A stretch of DNA of 64,000 bases. It comes from Adiantum capillus-veneris (taxonomy: Eukaryota; Streptophyta; Polypodiopsida; Polypodiales; Pteridaceae). Positions 20,081-32,300 of this stretch are shown one piece after another. The notes beneath the pieces were generated by a model. It did not search any database. It saw only the letters and a program-made list of their open reading frames with translations, and was not told the DNA's origin. Numbering within the stretch: position 1 is the stretch's first letter; each line of letters starts with the position of its first letter. A program made the translations under genes and the position numbers. The stretch is from assembly GCA_014529385.2 (NCBI GenBank), contig CM043959.1:2140358-2204357 (forward strand). Reading direction: 5' to 3'.

Positions 20081-23000
20081 ATGCCTCGAAGGAAAGCACA
20101 AAGGGAGTGAGAAGCTGCACCTTATGAGATAATAGATATCTCCTCAAATGAGAAGGCTCATATCACCGAATAGGTACTCGAAGCAATACCAGCTAGCATA
20201 TTCATCAGAAGATTTCAAGCCACGGATGGAGAAATAGTGAAGACCACTATCTTCCCAAGGGAAATGTGGACACTACACCAAAAGCCAAAAATCCAAGCAA
20301 GGGGCAGATGCCTGCAATTGGACAACTTCCTACAATTATCGCCATGGGGAACCGATTTCAGACGAGCTCATGAACTCATAAGCTCGATTGAGTACAATGG
20401 AGAAGCCACCCTGACTGACAAAGATGGGGCAATAGTCAAGGTGAAGATCACAACAAAAATAATCAATGACGCACTCCATCTGCAGCAAGGGATGCACAAT
20501 CTATTGCAAAAGACAAAAGCAATAGACAATGACAAAGCTTTCCTGAAGCAAAGAGGCCACAAGTTGACATACCAGGATTTGATCTACTCAGAAACCGAAT
20601 TGCTATTGCACCTCATATTGCAGCACTTCAAAGTGCAGAAGCCACCAAGATATACAGAACCGCTATTGCAGACCCATTGTAGATGGCAGTAGTAATGGCA
20701 ATGGGCTTGGCAGAGAGAAAAGTGGTCAGCTGCTGCGACTTCGAAGATTACCTCCTCGACAACATCGTCAAAGAAAACCTAAAGGGGAGCCAAAAAATAA
20801 AGGCCCACATGAACGCGGGACCAATGCTGATACGAATTTCCTATCACCCACAAAAGTGCAGATAGATCTAATTTACAAATCTAAAAGAGCAGTAAGACCA
20901 TCCACAAGGACGAAACCAGAAGCTAAACAAACAAGGCAAATTGCAACCATAAGGGACTCTGACAATGAAAAGATAGAGTCGGATGCTTGGAGTAGCCAGG
21001 AAGCTGGGTCCCAACAAAGAGATACCCCTTTGGAGTACCAGTCTTCAGAAGAGGATCATGACAGCCAGTTCTCCTTGGGATACACAAGATTGATGAAGAA
21101 GACTGTCCACATGGCAGAAGCCATCCCAATAACTCAAAGCCAGGAGAACAATGGAAGAAGAATAGGCGTTGAGGGAAAGGATTTGCCAACAAAAGCATGG
21201 AGAAAAAAGAAGCCAAGGAATAGAAGCTGACGATGAGAAAGAAGAAGAAGAAGAAAAAAAAAATCTATTGCTACGCAGGCACACAACAGCTCTGGAACAA
21301 ATCAAGCAATAGAAAAAAAGAGACCACACGTTGATGATCTCAAATCATCTGACGAATCCACTTGAACCAAAAACGAGGAAGATAACTCATAAGGGAAGGA
21401 AGAGCAAGACACACTTGACCAGCAGGGTTAAGAATTTGATTCTCCCAAGGACACTAAGGTACCTTCAGAGACTGCAACAAAAGAGAAAGAAAAAGTTGTA
21501 GACCTCCCAGAGCAAGGAGCGGAGAAGATGCGGTTGAAGCAAAAGATAGATCAAGAAATTGAGGCAAAACAACGAAAGCCTACCACAATTTCAGCAGCTA
21601 TAAAAGAGCTAAAACTGAAGGAAAAAACGATTGATGAGGCTGGGACATTAGATCAAGGTCAAAAAGGCCAATAGAAACCAAGATAGCAAATTGTAATAGA
21701 GGAGGGAGCAAAAATGATCAAGTCATTCGACATTGATGCTCATTTAGAGCACACCAAGCTCCAGTTTCAATGCCAAAGGGCTCTCTACAACCTGCGTGAG
21801 CTAGAATTGGAAGATACTAAAAGACACGCATCTACAACAGCTGAAAATACCTTGCAGCTAAAACAAAGAATAGAGGAATTGGAGAAAGAAAAGCTACAAG
21901 TCCGATCCGAGTTGCAAAGAGAATAGGAAAATGCAGCCTACTATTACAAGGAGGTACAACAATTTAATGAGGCAAACTCTTCACTGCAAGTCAAGGAGCA
22001 ACGCCTCAAGGAGGAACTAACCAAAGAAAGGGAACATAACAAAAAGTTGCAAGAGTCATACATGGTGGTCAACAAAACCCTGACCCAGCTTTTAGCCATA
22101 CAAGAGACTCCCACCTCCTCAACTGTGACTGCTGCTAGATCAGCCTCCCTAAACCAGGAGGTAAAAGATCTGAAAGAGGCCCTTGATGAGGAAAAGTATG
22201 ATAGAAAAATCATGACAACATGACATAGGGCCCTTTAAAAATCCAAAGATGAGGAAACAAAGAATTGAGGAAGTAGTTGACAGAGGCACGGGAGGACTTG
22301 GAGACTTTGAGGGAAAATCAAGCAAAGCCTCACCAAATAGCCCCAATAGACTTTGAGTAAGAAAGAGGGTTTGAGCACTCCACATTTGATGCTCACCAAA
22401 CAGATGTTCCAGCTACAACCATTGGAAAAGCAACGTAAGAATCTGCAGATCTAGCCACGACATCCATTTCGGATTCAGCTATAGACAAAATTTAGCACTG
22501 GATGTCTGCAATATGAATTGAAAGTGCTGGAATTGGCTGCTCTCCTTATGATCACTCCAGATGAGGTGGTAAAAAACATCGGGTTGCCCTGTCACTGATG
22601 CGGTAGGAGCTAGATTATGGCAGCAAAGAATGCTACCTAACCTTGAATCAAATAGCCGAGGGGATTACTAGGATTTTCTTGTCACTACAATTCAAATTCA
22701 AACCATCATTGAAAATCAACCCCTTTGGCAAAAGAAGTGGTTTGAGCAAAGACCAATAGACAAAACCTAATACGAGAACGATCCACATCACCTCAGGATC
22801 GACCCAACTTACTATCCCATCAATAGACGGTGATCCTGGGATAGATTTTACTCTTGGCAAAGCAAAAGGCCGGTGGTGTTGAACTACTCAGTTATAACAA
22901 AGTCAATCAATAACAACCCACCATCAGAGAAGTATATGGTTCAGACACTCAAAGGGGTCATTAACATGATGAAGGAGATCCCGAATCTCGCATGCCAAAT

Positions 23001-23400
23001 GCTCCTGAAAATTGCCAAGATGCTAATCACCTACATAACGGCTTTCAATGATATAGAGGCTGCAGAGCATCCCTGGCAATTTTTTGTGGAAAGCACAAGA
23101 GGGCATTGTTGGAATATGGAGATAGAAATCCCAAGCAAGAACGTCATCATGGGATTGTATGCAAGAGTCATGTTCTTGCCCTCCCACTACATGCAGACTT
23201 TTGAGGAGGTGTTCATGACTGGATTCTTTGAGGTGGACTTCGCTATATTCAATCCAATGACAAAAGATCTACCAGCATGCTATATAGCATATCAAAGTAC
23301 TCTCAACAATGACCATTTCAGAGAGCTAGCAACAACAGTGGAGATCAAGGCAAGAGCATATAAATTCAGGCACATCACTGCAACACTAGAGAAAAGTTAG
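20081..23400 (+). pseudogene. ORF3 (unrecognised, post-pol) of element D
   Basis: The ATG at 20081 follows an acceptor-like CCACAG|G. The frame has many stops (TGA 20108, a TAG soon after, others near 20690, 21226 and 21925). N-terminal part: FPREMWTLHQKP, then DFRRAHELISSIEYNGEA, then VKVKITTKIINDAL. Middle: Glu/Lys/Gln-rich coiled-coil-like stretch (21480-22330, ELELEDTKRHAS, IEELEKEKLQV). C-terminal part 22873-23400: LACQMLLKIAKMLITYI, VIMGLYARVMFLPSHYM, FEEVFMTGFF. Each block has a counterpart in the same order in B (29333-32930). There is no clear signal peptide or membrane anchor, so I do not call it an envelope protein. Its position resembles the env-like ORF of Athila elements. Confidence 0.7.
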
Positions 23401-23445
23401 TAAGATTACACTCAAAGAAAGATTGCACGAGGACGTGCAATGAAT

Positions 23446-23458
23446 AGGAAGGGGGGAA
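23446..23458 (+). other. Polypurine tract of element D
   Basis: AGGAAGGGGGGAA sits directly before the TG that starts the LTR. Confidence 0.85.
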
Positions 23459-24319
23459 TGTTTGGTGGATACAACAATCTGACACATAACAGGTGGATGT
23501 ACACCAAACCCTATAATACTCGCTCATGTTTTAGAAAAATGTTGTGTAATTTAGCTAATGAAGATTTGTAATTGTAATATATTTTGGCATACCCTCTCAG
23601 CCTCTCTGAGTCTACACCCTTGTAAGTGACCGAATGGCCATGGGAAAGTTTCCTTAGCCTTTAAGTCAAAACCCTTAGTTTTAGACTAAAGGATGGCATT
23701 AGCTAAGGAGAGTTTTTGAACCTGCACTGTGAGAAGGTTCTTGCTACTACAAGTTGTAATCCCCTTTTCTCCTAGACTGGTAATCAAAATTCAGTTCCGA
23801 ATAGCACATTGTGTTCCTTACCTCTTGCTTTACAATTTAAGTATAACCATTCTCAATTCTGCTGTGGTTCACGACGCATTGCTTGTGAGCTAAATGCATT
23901 GATTTGAAGGTCAAAATGGTTGTTTTTTGATGTTTTGATCATGGATAAATGTTTCTATGCTTAAGGGGGACCTTCCGTATAGTTTTGTTGTTTCAATTTT
24001 TTGCACATTTTTTGTGATGGATCGTGATTTATGTACCTTCCCAAATGGTTGCACAACTTGGTAGGATTGTGCCCCTAGGTGTTTTAACACTTATCCTTAA
24101 GTTTCATTGCATTCCAAATTCATTTGGATGCCAAAAAGGCGGATGACCTAGAGCGGTGAGATTGGACGCATTCTGATTCTCTAACTAGGAAGTGGTTGAT
24201 GTGATTTTATTATAGTATGAGTAGCTCTCTGAGTTCACTTTGGTGAGATTGACACTCTCACTAAGTCTCTGTGCCCCATCCCGAGTCACTTCCTTGCATA
24301 TTGACATTATGTTAATACA
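23459..24319 (+). repeat. 3' LTR of element D
   Basis: It starts TGTTTGGTGG after the PPT. The right end is placed at ...GTTAATACA (24319), because translated integrase C-terminal sequence of A resumes a few bases later. The length of about 861 bp is close to the LTRs of B (918 and 877 bp), but the sequence is not clearly alike. The second LTR is missing. Confidence 0.65.
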
Positions 24320-25461
24320 AAAAAGCTATGCTGCAGACGTCCATCGCAATGACCCACTAACAATTAGTGGTAGATGAGATTTTTAAAGCTGACATCCACT
24401 AATCCAGTTGGGCATATCATCACCATCTAATGTAGCAATTTTAAATGGCACCACTTGGTGATAAGTATTTGATCACAAAAGGTACCATTCCTTGCTTCTT
24501 TAGCTTCTTAGCATGTTGTTTTAAAGTGTAAATTAGCACATAATTGCCTGCTTTGACTTCTTTGATCGTACATGCTTATCAAAAAACTCTTTTTGCCTTC
24601 TTTTGCACGTAGATGGAAGCTAGTGCTTTTAAGTGAAGCTCATCTAGCCTTTCAAGGTCATCTATTTGTGAAGACATTTCATGGCATGTCCACTCAAGTT
24701 GTTTGGCCGGCTACTCTTAGTGTTGAGATTAGGAATTCCATAGGCAAGATATCGTTAAGACCAAATACCATGTTGTATGGTGTTGTTCCAATTGAGGCTT
24801 TATGAGCTATTCTATAAGCCCATAGTATCAAATGTAACTTATGATCCCAATCCGTTCTTGAATCTGAGACTATTTTGGTTAAGACTATACATATAGTCTT
24901 ATTTGTAGCTTATGGCTGCCCAGTAGCCTGTGGGTGGTAAGGAGCAAACATTTTATAAACTACCATGAACTCATCAAGAAGATTTTCAATTGATTCATTT
25001 ATAAAATGTGTGCCCCGATCACTGAGAATTTCTATAGGTAGACCATATCTAACAAAGACATTTTTATATAGAAATTGTGCAGTAGTCCTCGCATCATCTT
25101 TTTGTGTAGCTTGAGCTTCGACCCATTTAGTGAGATAATCTGTGTGTACAATGATATACTGGGCATGTGTTTTGTGAGTGGGGGGTGAAATTGGTCTCAC
25201 AAAGTCTATTCCCCACTTAGCAAAAGCTCTAACTCCCATCATTGTCCTTAAGGGAATCTCATCTTGTTTTATCGGCACTTTGGTGCATCGACAAGAGTCA
25301 CATCGTCTTGTATATTCGGTTGTGTCCATATGTAATGTTGGCCACCATATTCCAGTGGCTAGGACAATTTTTGTTGTCTTTCCCCCTAAGAAATGGCCTC
25401 CAAATAGTTGCACATAGCCTAAGTTGTTTATCCTTTCCTTGTTTATAAAGTTGGTTTTCAA
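24320..25461 (-). pseudogene. Integrase of element A (canonical HHCC module, core, C-terminus)
   Basis: The second, canonical zinc module has GGHFLGGKTT then IWWPTLHMD then RRCDSC (near 25400-25290). The core has WGIDFVRP, LSDRGTHF and a PYHPQATGQP stretch, followed by a stop where the catalytic Glu region would start. Beyond it frames are broken, but AYRIAHKASIGTTPYNMVFG and SPSGA are readable down to about 24330, where the LTR of D begins. The C-terminal block aligns with that of B (46945-47370). Element A is therefore an inactive relative of B. Confidence 0.85.
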
Positions 25462-25498
25462 TCAAAGTGAAGTCAGGAACTTCTATTGGTATCACCCT

Positions 25499-25857
25499 CT
25501 ACCGTGCTCTTGTGGTATTTTTAGAAAATGTTTTCTTTTCTAAGAAGTCAACAATGTATTGACTCCATTTTGGTGTAGCTATTATTTGAAACAGTGTTGC
25601 ATGTTCTACTGGTGGGTTTGATCTGCATTTGGCACAACTAGCTATATAATCATGAACACCAACACACATAGTTGGCCAATGCACTCCCAATTGTCTCAAG
25701 CAGTGAAAAGTTTTTGTGCATGAGCAATGAAATGCTAAGTCTTGATTATGTGCTTCCAACAAGTGGGCATCGTATTCCTTTGGATTTATGCACACTCGTA
25801 GGATACCGTCGAAACCTAGATGATATAAACGCTCGCCAATCAATTGAAAGTTCTTAG
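25499..25857 (-). pseudogene. Extra HHCC-type module between RNase H and integrase of element A
   Basis: LYHLGFDGILRVCINP leads into HLLEAHNQDLAFHC, then LGVHWPTMCVGVHDYIASC and AKC. This repeats the layout of a complete integrase zinc module (entry strand, His, His, WPTM, Cys-x2-Cys) upstream of the usual one at about 25290-25400. A linker (KWSQYIVDFLEKK and then a second LYKQGKDKQLRLC entry strand) separates the two. Element B has the same arrangement. Function unknown; it may be a duplicated nucleic-acid-binding domain. Confidence 0.7.
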
Positions 25858-26119
25858 CTTGCTAAATCATTTGTAGTTTATGGTCTTGGTCAGTCTTGTC
25901 AAATTCTCCTCCATGTGGTAGTAGGCTTACTATCTCTGGGGACCACTTAGGTACCATTTCTACATTGAAGAGATATGCATATGGGAGATCATCGTCTACT
26001 CCCTTCGGATTTTTTACATTTGGCAATTTAGAAAGGTGATATGCTCAAAGATGCATCTTCCCCTTTTTAACCACTAGAATAAAATCAAACTCAAGAAATA
26101 TGATGAACCATCTTACAAC

Positions 26120-26563
26120 TCACCCTATATTGCATGGTTTGTTGACAAGGTATAAGAGAGCTTGATGTTCCATGAAAAATACAAACTTATTTGCGAGGAG
26201 ATAATGGCAAAATTTCTTAGCAGCATAAATCATCCCAAGCCCCTCTCTTTTTGTGGTGGTGTAGTTCTTTTCAACACTGTTGAGTTGTTGGCTGGCATAG
26301 GAGACTGGAAAATCCATAGTTCCGTCTCCTAGTTGAGCCAAAATACATCCTATAGCAAATTCAGATGCATCAATATGAACGTGAAAGATATTTTCCCAAT
26401 CTGGTGCTTTTAACACTAGAGCAGATATGATAGCATCCTTTAATTTCTTAATTGATTCCTCATACTCATCCATCCATTCAAAGATCACTATAAGTCTACA
26501 AAGAGGTTGGGAAATGATTGCATACATGTGTATGAACCACCTGCAATAACCATAGTGTCCCAT
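26120..26563 (-). pseudogene. RT thumb and RNase H of element A
   Basis: HYGYCRWFIHMYAII marks the RT connection. RNase H has HVHIDASEFAIGCILAQ (first Asp), KREGLGMIYAAKKF (Glu) and FFMEHQALLYLVNK, where the usual catalytic Asp before HQ is Glu. The paralogous block in B keeps Asp (FFVDHQPL). Confidence 0.85.
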
Positions 26564-26775
26564 AAAACATCATACTTGCTTTGCATTGATTGACTTAGGC
26601 ATTTACATAATCATTTTTATCTTATCCAAATCCGTGGATATGTCATTTTATGAGACAATATGTCCTAAGATTTGTCCTTGTCTGACCATAAAAACACACT
26701 TTTCTAGATTAAGACAAATTCTATATGTCCTGCACTTCTTGAATACTTTCTTAAGATGTTTTGTATGTTCCTCTC

Positions 26776-27273
26776 TCAGAGAGAGGGTACACATAGGTCA
26801 TCCATATAGATTTCTAGGAAGATCCTCAAGTATTCTTTGAAAGCATGTGCCATCAGTCTTTGGAATGTTGCAGATGCATTTGTTAAACCAAATGGCATGA
26901 CTCGATATGCAAATATGCCCCATTCTGTGGAAAATTCCATTTTGTATTGGTCCTCAGATGCAATTGCAACTTGGTTGTAGCCAGACCATCCATCCAAGAA
27001 GGAATATGTACGCTTGCCTGCCACTCGTTCAAGGACATGATCCGTAGTCTGTGGGGGATAATTATCCCTTATCGTTGCTGCATTAACCTTTTTGAGATTG
27101 ACACACACTCGGAGTTTACCATTCTTTTTGGGTATCACAATGATTTGAGATACCCAATCGGTGTATTCTATCTCATAGATGAACTTTTCTTCCTTTAGCT
27201 TATTGATTTCTTCCTTGACGCCCTTAGCAAAGGTCATTGTATGTATATGGCATTTGTCTACTAGGATTTGCAT
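26776..27273 (-). pseudogene. Reverse transcriptase core of element A
   Basis: Contains WVSQIIVIPKKNGKLRVCVN, LKKVNAATIRDNYP, FLDGWSGYNQVAI, YRVMPFGLTNASATFQRLM and IYMDDLC with the YMDD active site. The fragment ends at 26776; a frameshift separates it from the RNase H block. It is about 75-80% like B RT by eye. Confidence 0.9.
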
Positions 27274-28420
27274 TAGGATTTAATGGGATAGTATAATGGC
27301 ATATTGTAGAATCCACTCCTTTTAACTCCTTATAAGACCATGCAAACACGTTCTTATATTCTTGAAGAAGGCTTATGAGCTCCTCTTCTTTTTCTCGACT
27401 CAGATCGGTAGCTATATAGATTGGTTTTGGTTCCTCCCTAGGTCATGCTAAGTTTATCTTCCTTGCATCCTATGGTCCTTCATATGACTCGTTCTCATGT
27501 CATTCTCGTTTGGATTGTGTCAATACTATCTTTCGGTCTTGATAGTGATTTTTTTTGTAAAGGGAGGGTACACTCATATGGTTGTGACTTTTGTCTTTTT
27601 CATTTGCTTCGCTTTTTGATTTGGTTGTCTATACTTCTCTTAGAGTTTTCTTGAGCTCTTGATACTTCTTTTTGCGCTCAACTTTGGTCCATTTAGGTTC
27701 TCCTATTTCGTTCAGTTTTGTTTCCACTTTTTTGGGTTGAGTTTTCATTTTCAACTTCTAAGTTTATTTTTTCACGTCTCTCGCTGTGGCTTGTGTCCTA
27801 GAGTCTTGATCTTGACAGAATTGGCCTGAAATTTTGTTCTTAATGTAGTCTTTGGCTTTCACTAGAGATAAAATTTTGTTTTGTTCCTCATTTTAGGCAT
27901 TGGGTAATCTCTTGCTTTGTGTGCTGCCTTCTTTTTCTTGTAGTGTGCTTGACGTCTAGGTTTTTGATTTGGAAAATCGTAAAACCTCACGTCCAGTATC
28001 ATTTACTATTGCTCACTAGGTTGTCAAAGCATTCATTATCTACATCGTCATCTCGTTTAAGGTGCTCTGGAGAATCATGGAATAACTCCCCATTCACCTC
28101 TTCCTTGTGTTTTATTTTTCTTGGTTGACCTGAAATTCATTCACCATCATCATCATCTATTAAATCAACCATGTAGAATGGAACCACATCATACCTGTCC
28201 TTGTCACAAAACTTAGTCGTCCGTTCCTCTGTAATGGCACACACATCTAATGTTGCTAGAATATGCATCCATTCTAAGGGTTTTAGGGCCTCCTCTGAGA
28301 AGGGTTCCAAAATCTATTCCTTATCCTTGATAAGTCTTTCTAGAATACATTCTTCCCACTTTAAGCTTCCATAATTAGATGCCTTGCATATCCAAATTTC
28401 CTTTGGTTTACCTAGCCAGG
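27274..28420 (-). pseudogene. Protease-RT linker of element A, heavily decayed
   Basis: Starting at 28420 on the minus strand the reading LGKPKEIWICKASNYGSL then WEECILERL then LEWMHILATLDVC matches B at about 51000-50800 (WLNKGTPIWMC, EECILERD, EWTQILATMDVC). It resumes A coding sequence that stops at 62540 on the other side of B. Further down many stops and frameshifts occur. Confidence 0.75.
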
Positions 28421-29338
28421 TGTGGGACACATGTCTAACCTCACCATCCTATCTTATTGTAGTATTAGCGAGAACCACAATTAATTTTTCAATCCATGGG
28501 AAGAAGCTGAATCAACTAGTGCATAGAGGCTACAAACGGTTTTCAATCTCTCAAAAAATAACTAACAACTCACATCTAACTCAAGCTACACTCAAGTGAC
28601 TGAAATCACCAAAAGCCAATCGCTCATCGGCAAACAAATCACATCCGTTACAGCATCAAATGACATCCAAACGTAATGAAACTTCTAGGACATGTTTATA
28701 AGACCTAAACACGCATGCTTATGGTCTCAAACCCCACTTTAGGTCAAGTTCCAAAATCGCAATTATTAACGGCAGTGGATTTTTGACCTAGTTGTTTTCG
28801 ACCCAGAATGCATCTAAATGCTTAGCAATGATGACTCAATACCCCGGCTATGCTTAGTTTTGATTTGAAAGTGTAAATTCCTAGTTATGATGAGATTATG
28901 CCGCGGGTCGGTGATGCCAAAAGCTACGAATTACTGTGAATTGCTTACGTCAATGCGTAGAGCTCTTACATGCGGTTGCAATGCAACAAACACGACTGCA
29001 ATGTGGAAACCGGAGAGGGAGTAGGAAGCAAGAGAAGGAGAGGAGTGAGTGCCGTTAGCTCACCTGTGTATTCCATTATCCAAAACTTATAAAAAACTTA
29101 CAAAAATTGGCTTTTACACCTTAGCCAAGGTTTTTGGGTGGTCAAAACTAATAATCTGGAGTTCTACCAAAGCTGGGTAATGATAGGCTGATACAATCTA
29201 GAAGCTTGTAGCCCGGCTCATTAATTACAGAGTTTATCAGAGAAAATAGGAGTTACAATATTCTTGATTTATCAAAATAATAAGTGTTTTACAAAGAGAA
29301 CTCGGAAAAATGGTCTCCGCGTTAGCTTGCTGCTAACA
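28421..29338 (-). repeat. 3' LTR of element B
   Basis: On the minus strand it starts TGTTAGCAGC at 29338, just after the PPT, and ends GTGTCCCACA at 28421 (918 bp). It matches the LTR at 61663-62539 over its length, with scattered substitutions. It carries a segment of about 35-40 bp near 28448-28486 that the other LTR lacks. Confidence 0.92.
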
Positions 29339-32300
29339 TTCCCCCCTCCTCGCCCGTGTCGTCCCTTGACACAGCTTTATGGGCTGAAATAGTCTTTGGG
29401 GATGGCGGCTGGCGAGGTGGTCTTTAAGCGCATTCAGTGACTTTTGGAATCTGATTTTTCTTTCTTTATCTGGCACTTGCAGAAACTGCATGGTCACTTT
29501 GTTCTTCAGCTCCACCAATGAGTAGCCTACAAATCTTGAGGTTAGATTGCTAATCACTGGTGCAAATATCTTTGTTCGACAAGTGAAGAATCCCGTGTGG
29601 AAAGCTTCCTCAAACACCAACATATTATGTGATGGTAAGAACATACACCGGACGTAGAAGCCATATAGGACTTCTTCGAATGGCTGACCACTGAGATCAT
29701 AGCATAACCCTTTATTTCCCTTGAGGAATGAAATCCATTGGGTGCCTGCTTGCTCTGGCTCATGAAATACTTCAATACAAGTGAACAACATTCGACATAT
29801 CTTATATAACATTGCACAATGGAGATATGGTAGACTCTTGAAGAAAGACATGGTGCTCGTTAGGGTTTTCACTATGTATTCCTCTGTGGCTTGTTCTTTC
29901 TTTGGAGTTGGAAGTCTTGGGTAGTTCAACGAGGTTGGCCACTTCTTCATCAGTGCCTCATGCTCTTGTCAAGTCCTTACTCTTGGTACATGACAAAAAG
30001 TGGGATCTCTTTGCAGGGATGCAGGTGCTCTTGTGAACATAATTAAATACCTCGGATTCTTGTTCAAACAACTCAACCTCTACTTTGGGTGGTCTATATC
30101 TATGCCATCTGTTTGCATGTCTGCGTACAACCTTTCTTTTACTTGGAGTAACTCCACCTTTATCAAGGGGTATGGCAGGGATTGCTGATTCCATTGCACA
30201 TTGATCTGATTGGGAGTGAGTTGACTGACGTTGACAGAGTGAAGAACTCTCAACTCCCAATCCATCGCGGCCTTCCACTGCTCATCCACCTCTTGTGTGA
30301 TCTTCTCTTTCAGTGCATCTTCTTCAGCTCCATGGGCACTGCGTCTGCATCTGTAATGTTTATCTAAAAATCATCTTCACCACTCAGCTCTACTATGGAC
30401 TGTGTCTCCAATTCAACAAATGAGACCGAGGGTATATCTATTTGTGGTGGCTCTAAAATGCCTGCCTCTTCCTACGTTTCCGGCTTTCCTTCTCTCAGGA
30501 GCTGGTTAACTCTTTTGAGCTCAACTATTTCTTTTAAGAGCTCTTCTTCTCTTTGGACCCACATCAAAGCTAGGTCTCTGTGCTGAGATTGCTCTATCTT
30601 TAACTCCAACTCGAGGTCCTTGTTCTTCTTCTCCAATGCTTTATAGTCCTCATCTATTCCTTTGATTGAGTCTACGGCTAGATTCTCTCTTATTTGCCGT
30701 AAGAAGATTGCATGATCATTTATTCTTTGTTCGGAGTATTGCAAAGAAGCATCTGCAACATCCAATTGCACTTGAATTTTTGAGCTGACAAAGTTGTCGT
30801 CATAAGTTCATTTGTAACTTCTATCAACTATTCATCTTTCGCTTTGCAAGCATCTGATAACTTTGTGAGCAGATCACCTAGCTCTTCCATCTCTTTTTGC
30901 TGTTGATCTCTTGCTAGCTGATGTTGTTCAGCTTCGGCTTTCATCTCCTGCACTTGCCTCTAAGATCGGTGATGACATTCATTCTATCTTCTAACTCTCC
31001 TTGGAGAGCGTCAATCACCATCTCGAGTTCTTTAGCCTTTGTGTTGCGGCCAAGTGCTACCGATCAGAGTCTTTCCGTCATATCTTGCATTTGCCTTGCA
31101 TATTTGTTTACTTGTAGTATTACCTCGTCATTAGATTGCCAATCCTTCTGTCTTGCTAGCTGAGTTGATGTGCCTACAGCCTCTTGTGTATCCTTCTGCT
31201 GTGTCATGGCTGCTGGTTCTTCTTGTGTGGAGGTAGAGGGTTGTTCTTATTCTTCTTTGTCATCCTGAGGCTTTGTGGATGCCTCGGCTATTTCTTGTTG
31301 TGTGGAAGCAGAAGGTGCTTGCTCAGACTTTGTGCTCTCTTTTGGTGCAGGACTCACTACCTTTTCTGGCTCAGGTTCTTTCTCTTGTTGCTTCTCTTGT
31401 GCAGATTCATCTGCCTTTTGCTGTTCAGGTTCTTGCGTAGCTTCGACGACTTTCTCATGTCCTGGATCTGCTTCTTTTGACTCAGATTCTATCTCATTGG
31501 TGGGCTCAGCTTCTGTGGCTTTCTCTTTCTCAGGCTCAGCTTCTTTAGTGGTGTCTTTACGTATGGGTGATGGTGGTGGGCTTGGCATAGGATTTTCTTG
31601 TTGTTTAGTAGACGGTGAAGTGGGTCGGGGAGACTCATAGCCTTGTTCGTGGTGTGCTCTTCCCTTGCCGTTTCCTCAGCTCTTTGGTCTTCTGCCTCCT
31701 TTGCTTTTCTTGCCTCTTCTTGGGCTTCTTTCATCTTGAGGGCTTCTACTTCTTGGTACATTATTTCCAGGACTCTATTGGATCTTCAGCCTCTTTTCTC
31801 ATGTTATGCTTTGTCCTTAGGCCTTTAAGTCCACTAGGCACCCATTTCTCTGGGTCCTTCCCTCGTGCTTGTTGGCTGCGCTGGTAGGCATTTTTTTCCC
31901 TTTCAAAACGAGCTTGCTTTTGCACTGGCTCTTCTTAGTGGGGGGCCACAACTTTTCTCTTCATCTCCTCTCTACGAGCTCTATTTTCCTCATTATCAAA
32001 ACTCTCACTATTGTGCCTTTCCAGCGAGCTTTCAGCCGACTCTTCATCAGATCTGTAGGCTCTCTTTGTTGATCTTGTAGCTCTCAGAGATGGTTGTGCT
32101 GCCAATATCCATGTGTTTTGGTTAGGGGCAGGTGGTAGATTGTCGGCCATGCCAATGGCATGGTATGCTATCCTTGTCAAGATTTTTGGTGCACCCAAGT
32201 AGGTGATATTCCCTTCTTTCTTGGTGCCCTTCTGCGTGGTCAAGATGTACTGGACATGGTCCAACGGTTGCCTGGTTGTTGACTTGAGAACTCGTGTGAA

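Larger units (their letters stand above)
19810..24319 (+). mobile_element. Truncated plus-strand retroelement D (ORF3, PPT, 3' LTR)
   Basis: Only the 3' part remains: about 270 bp of leader-like sequence, a long decayed ORF (20081-23400), a polypurine tract (23446-23458) and an LTR (23459 to about 24319). The ORF and its position just before the PPT match the last ORF of element B on the opposite strand, so D belongs to the same Athila/Tat-like group. On its right, integrase C-terminal sequence of element A starts at once, so D inserted in A just downstream of integrase. Its left edge meets the LTR of C and has lost gag-pol. Confidence 0.7.

Noticed and set aside
31184-31887. Plus-strand Cys/Ser/Leu-rich ORFs over ORF3 of B
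   Set aside because: They are antisense shadows of the Glu/Lys-rich low-complexity part of ORF3.
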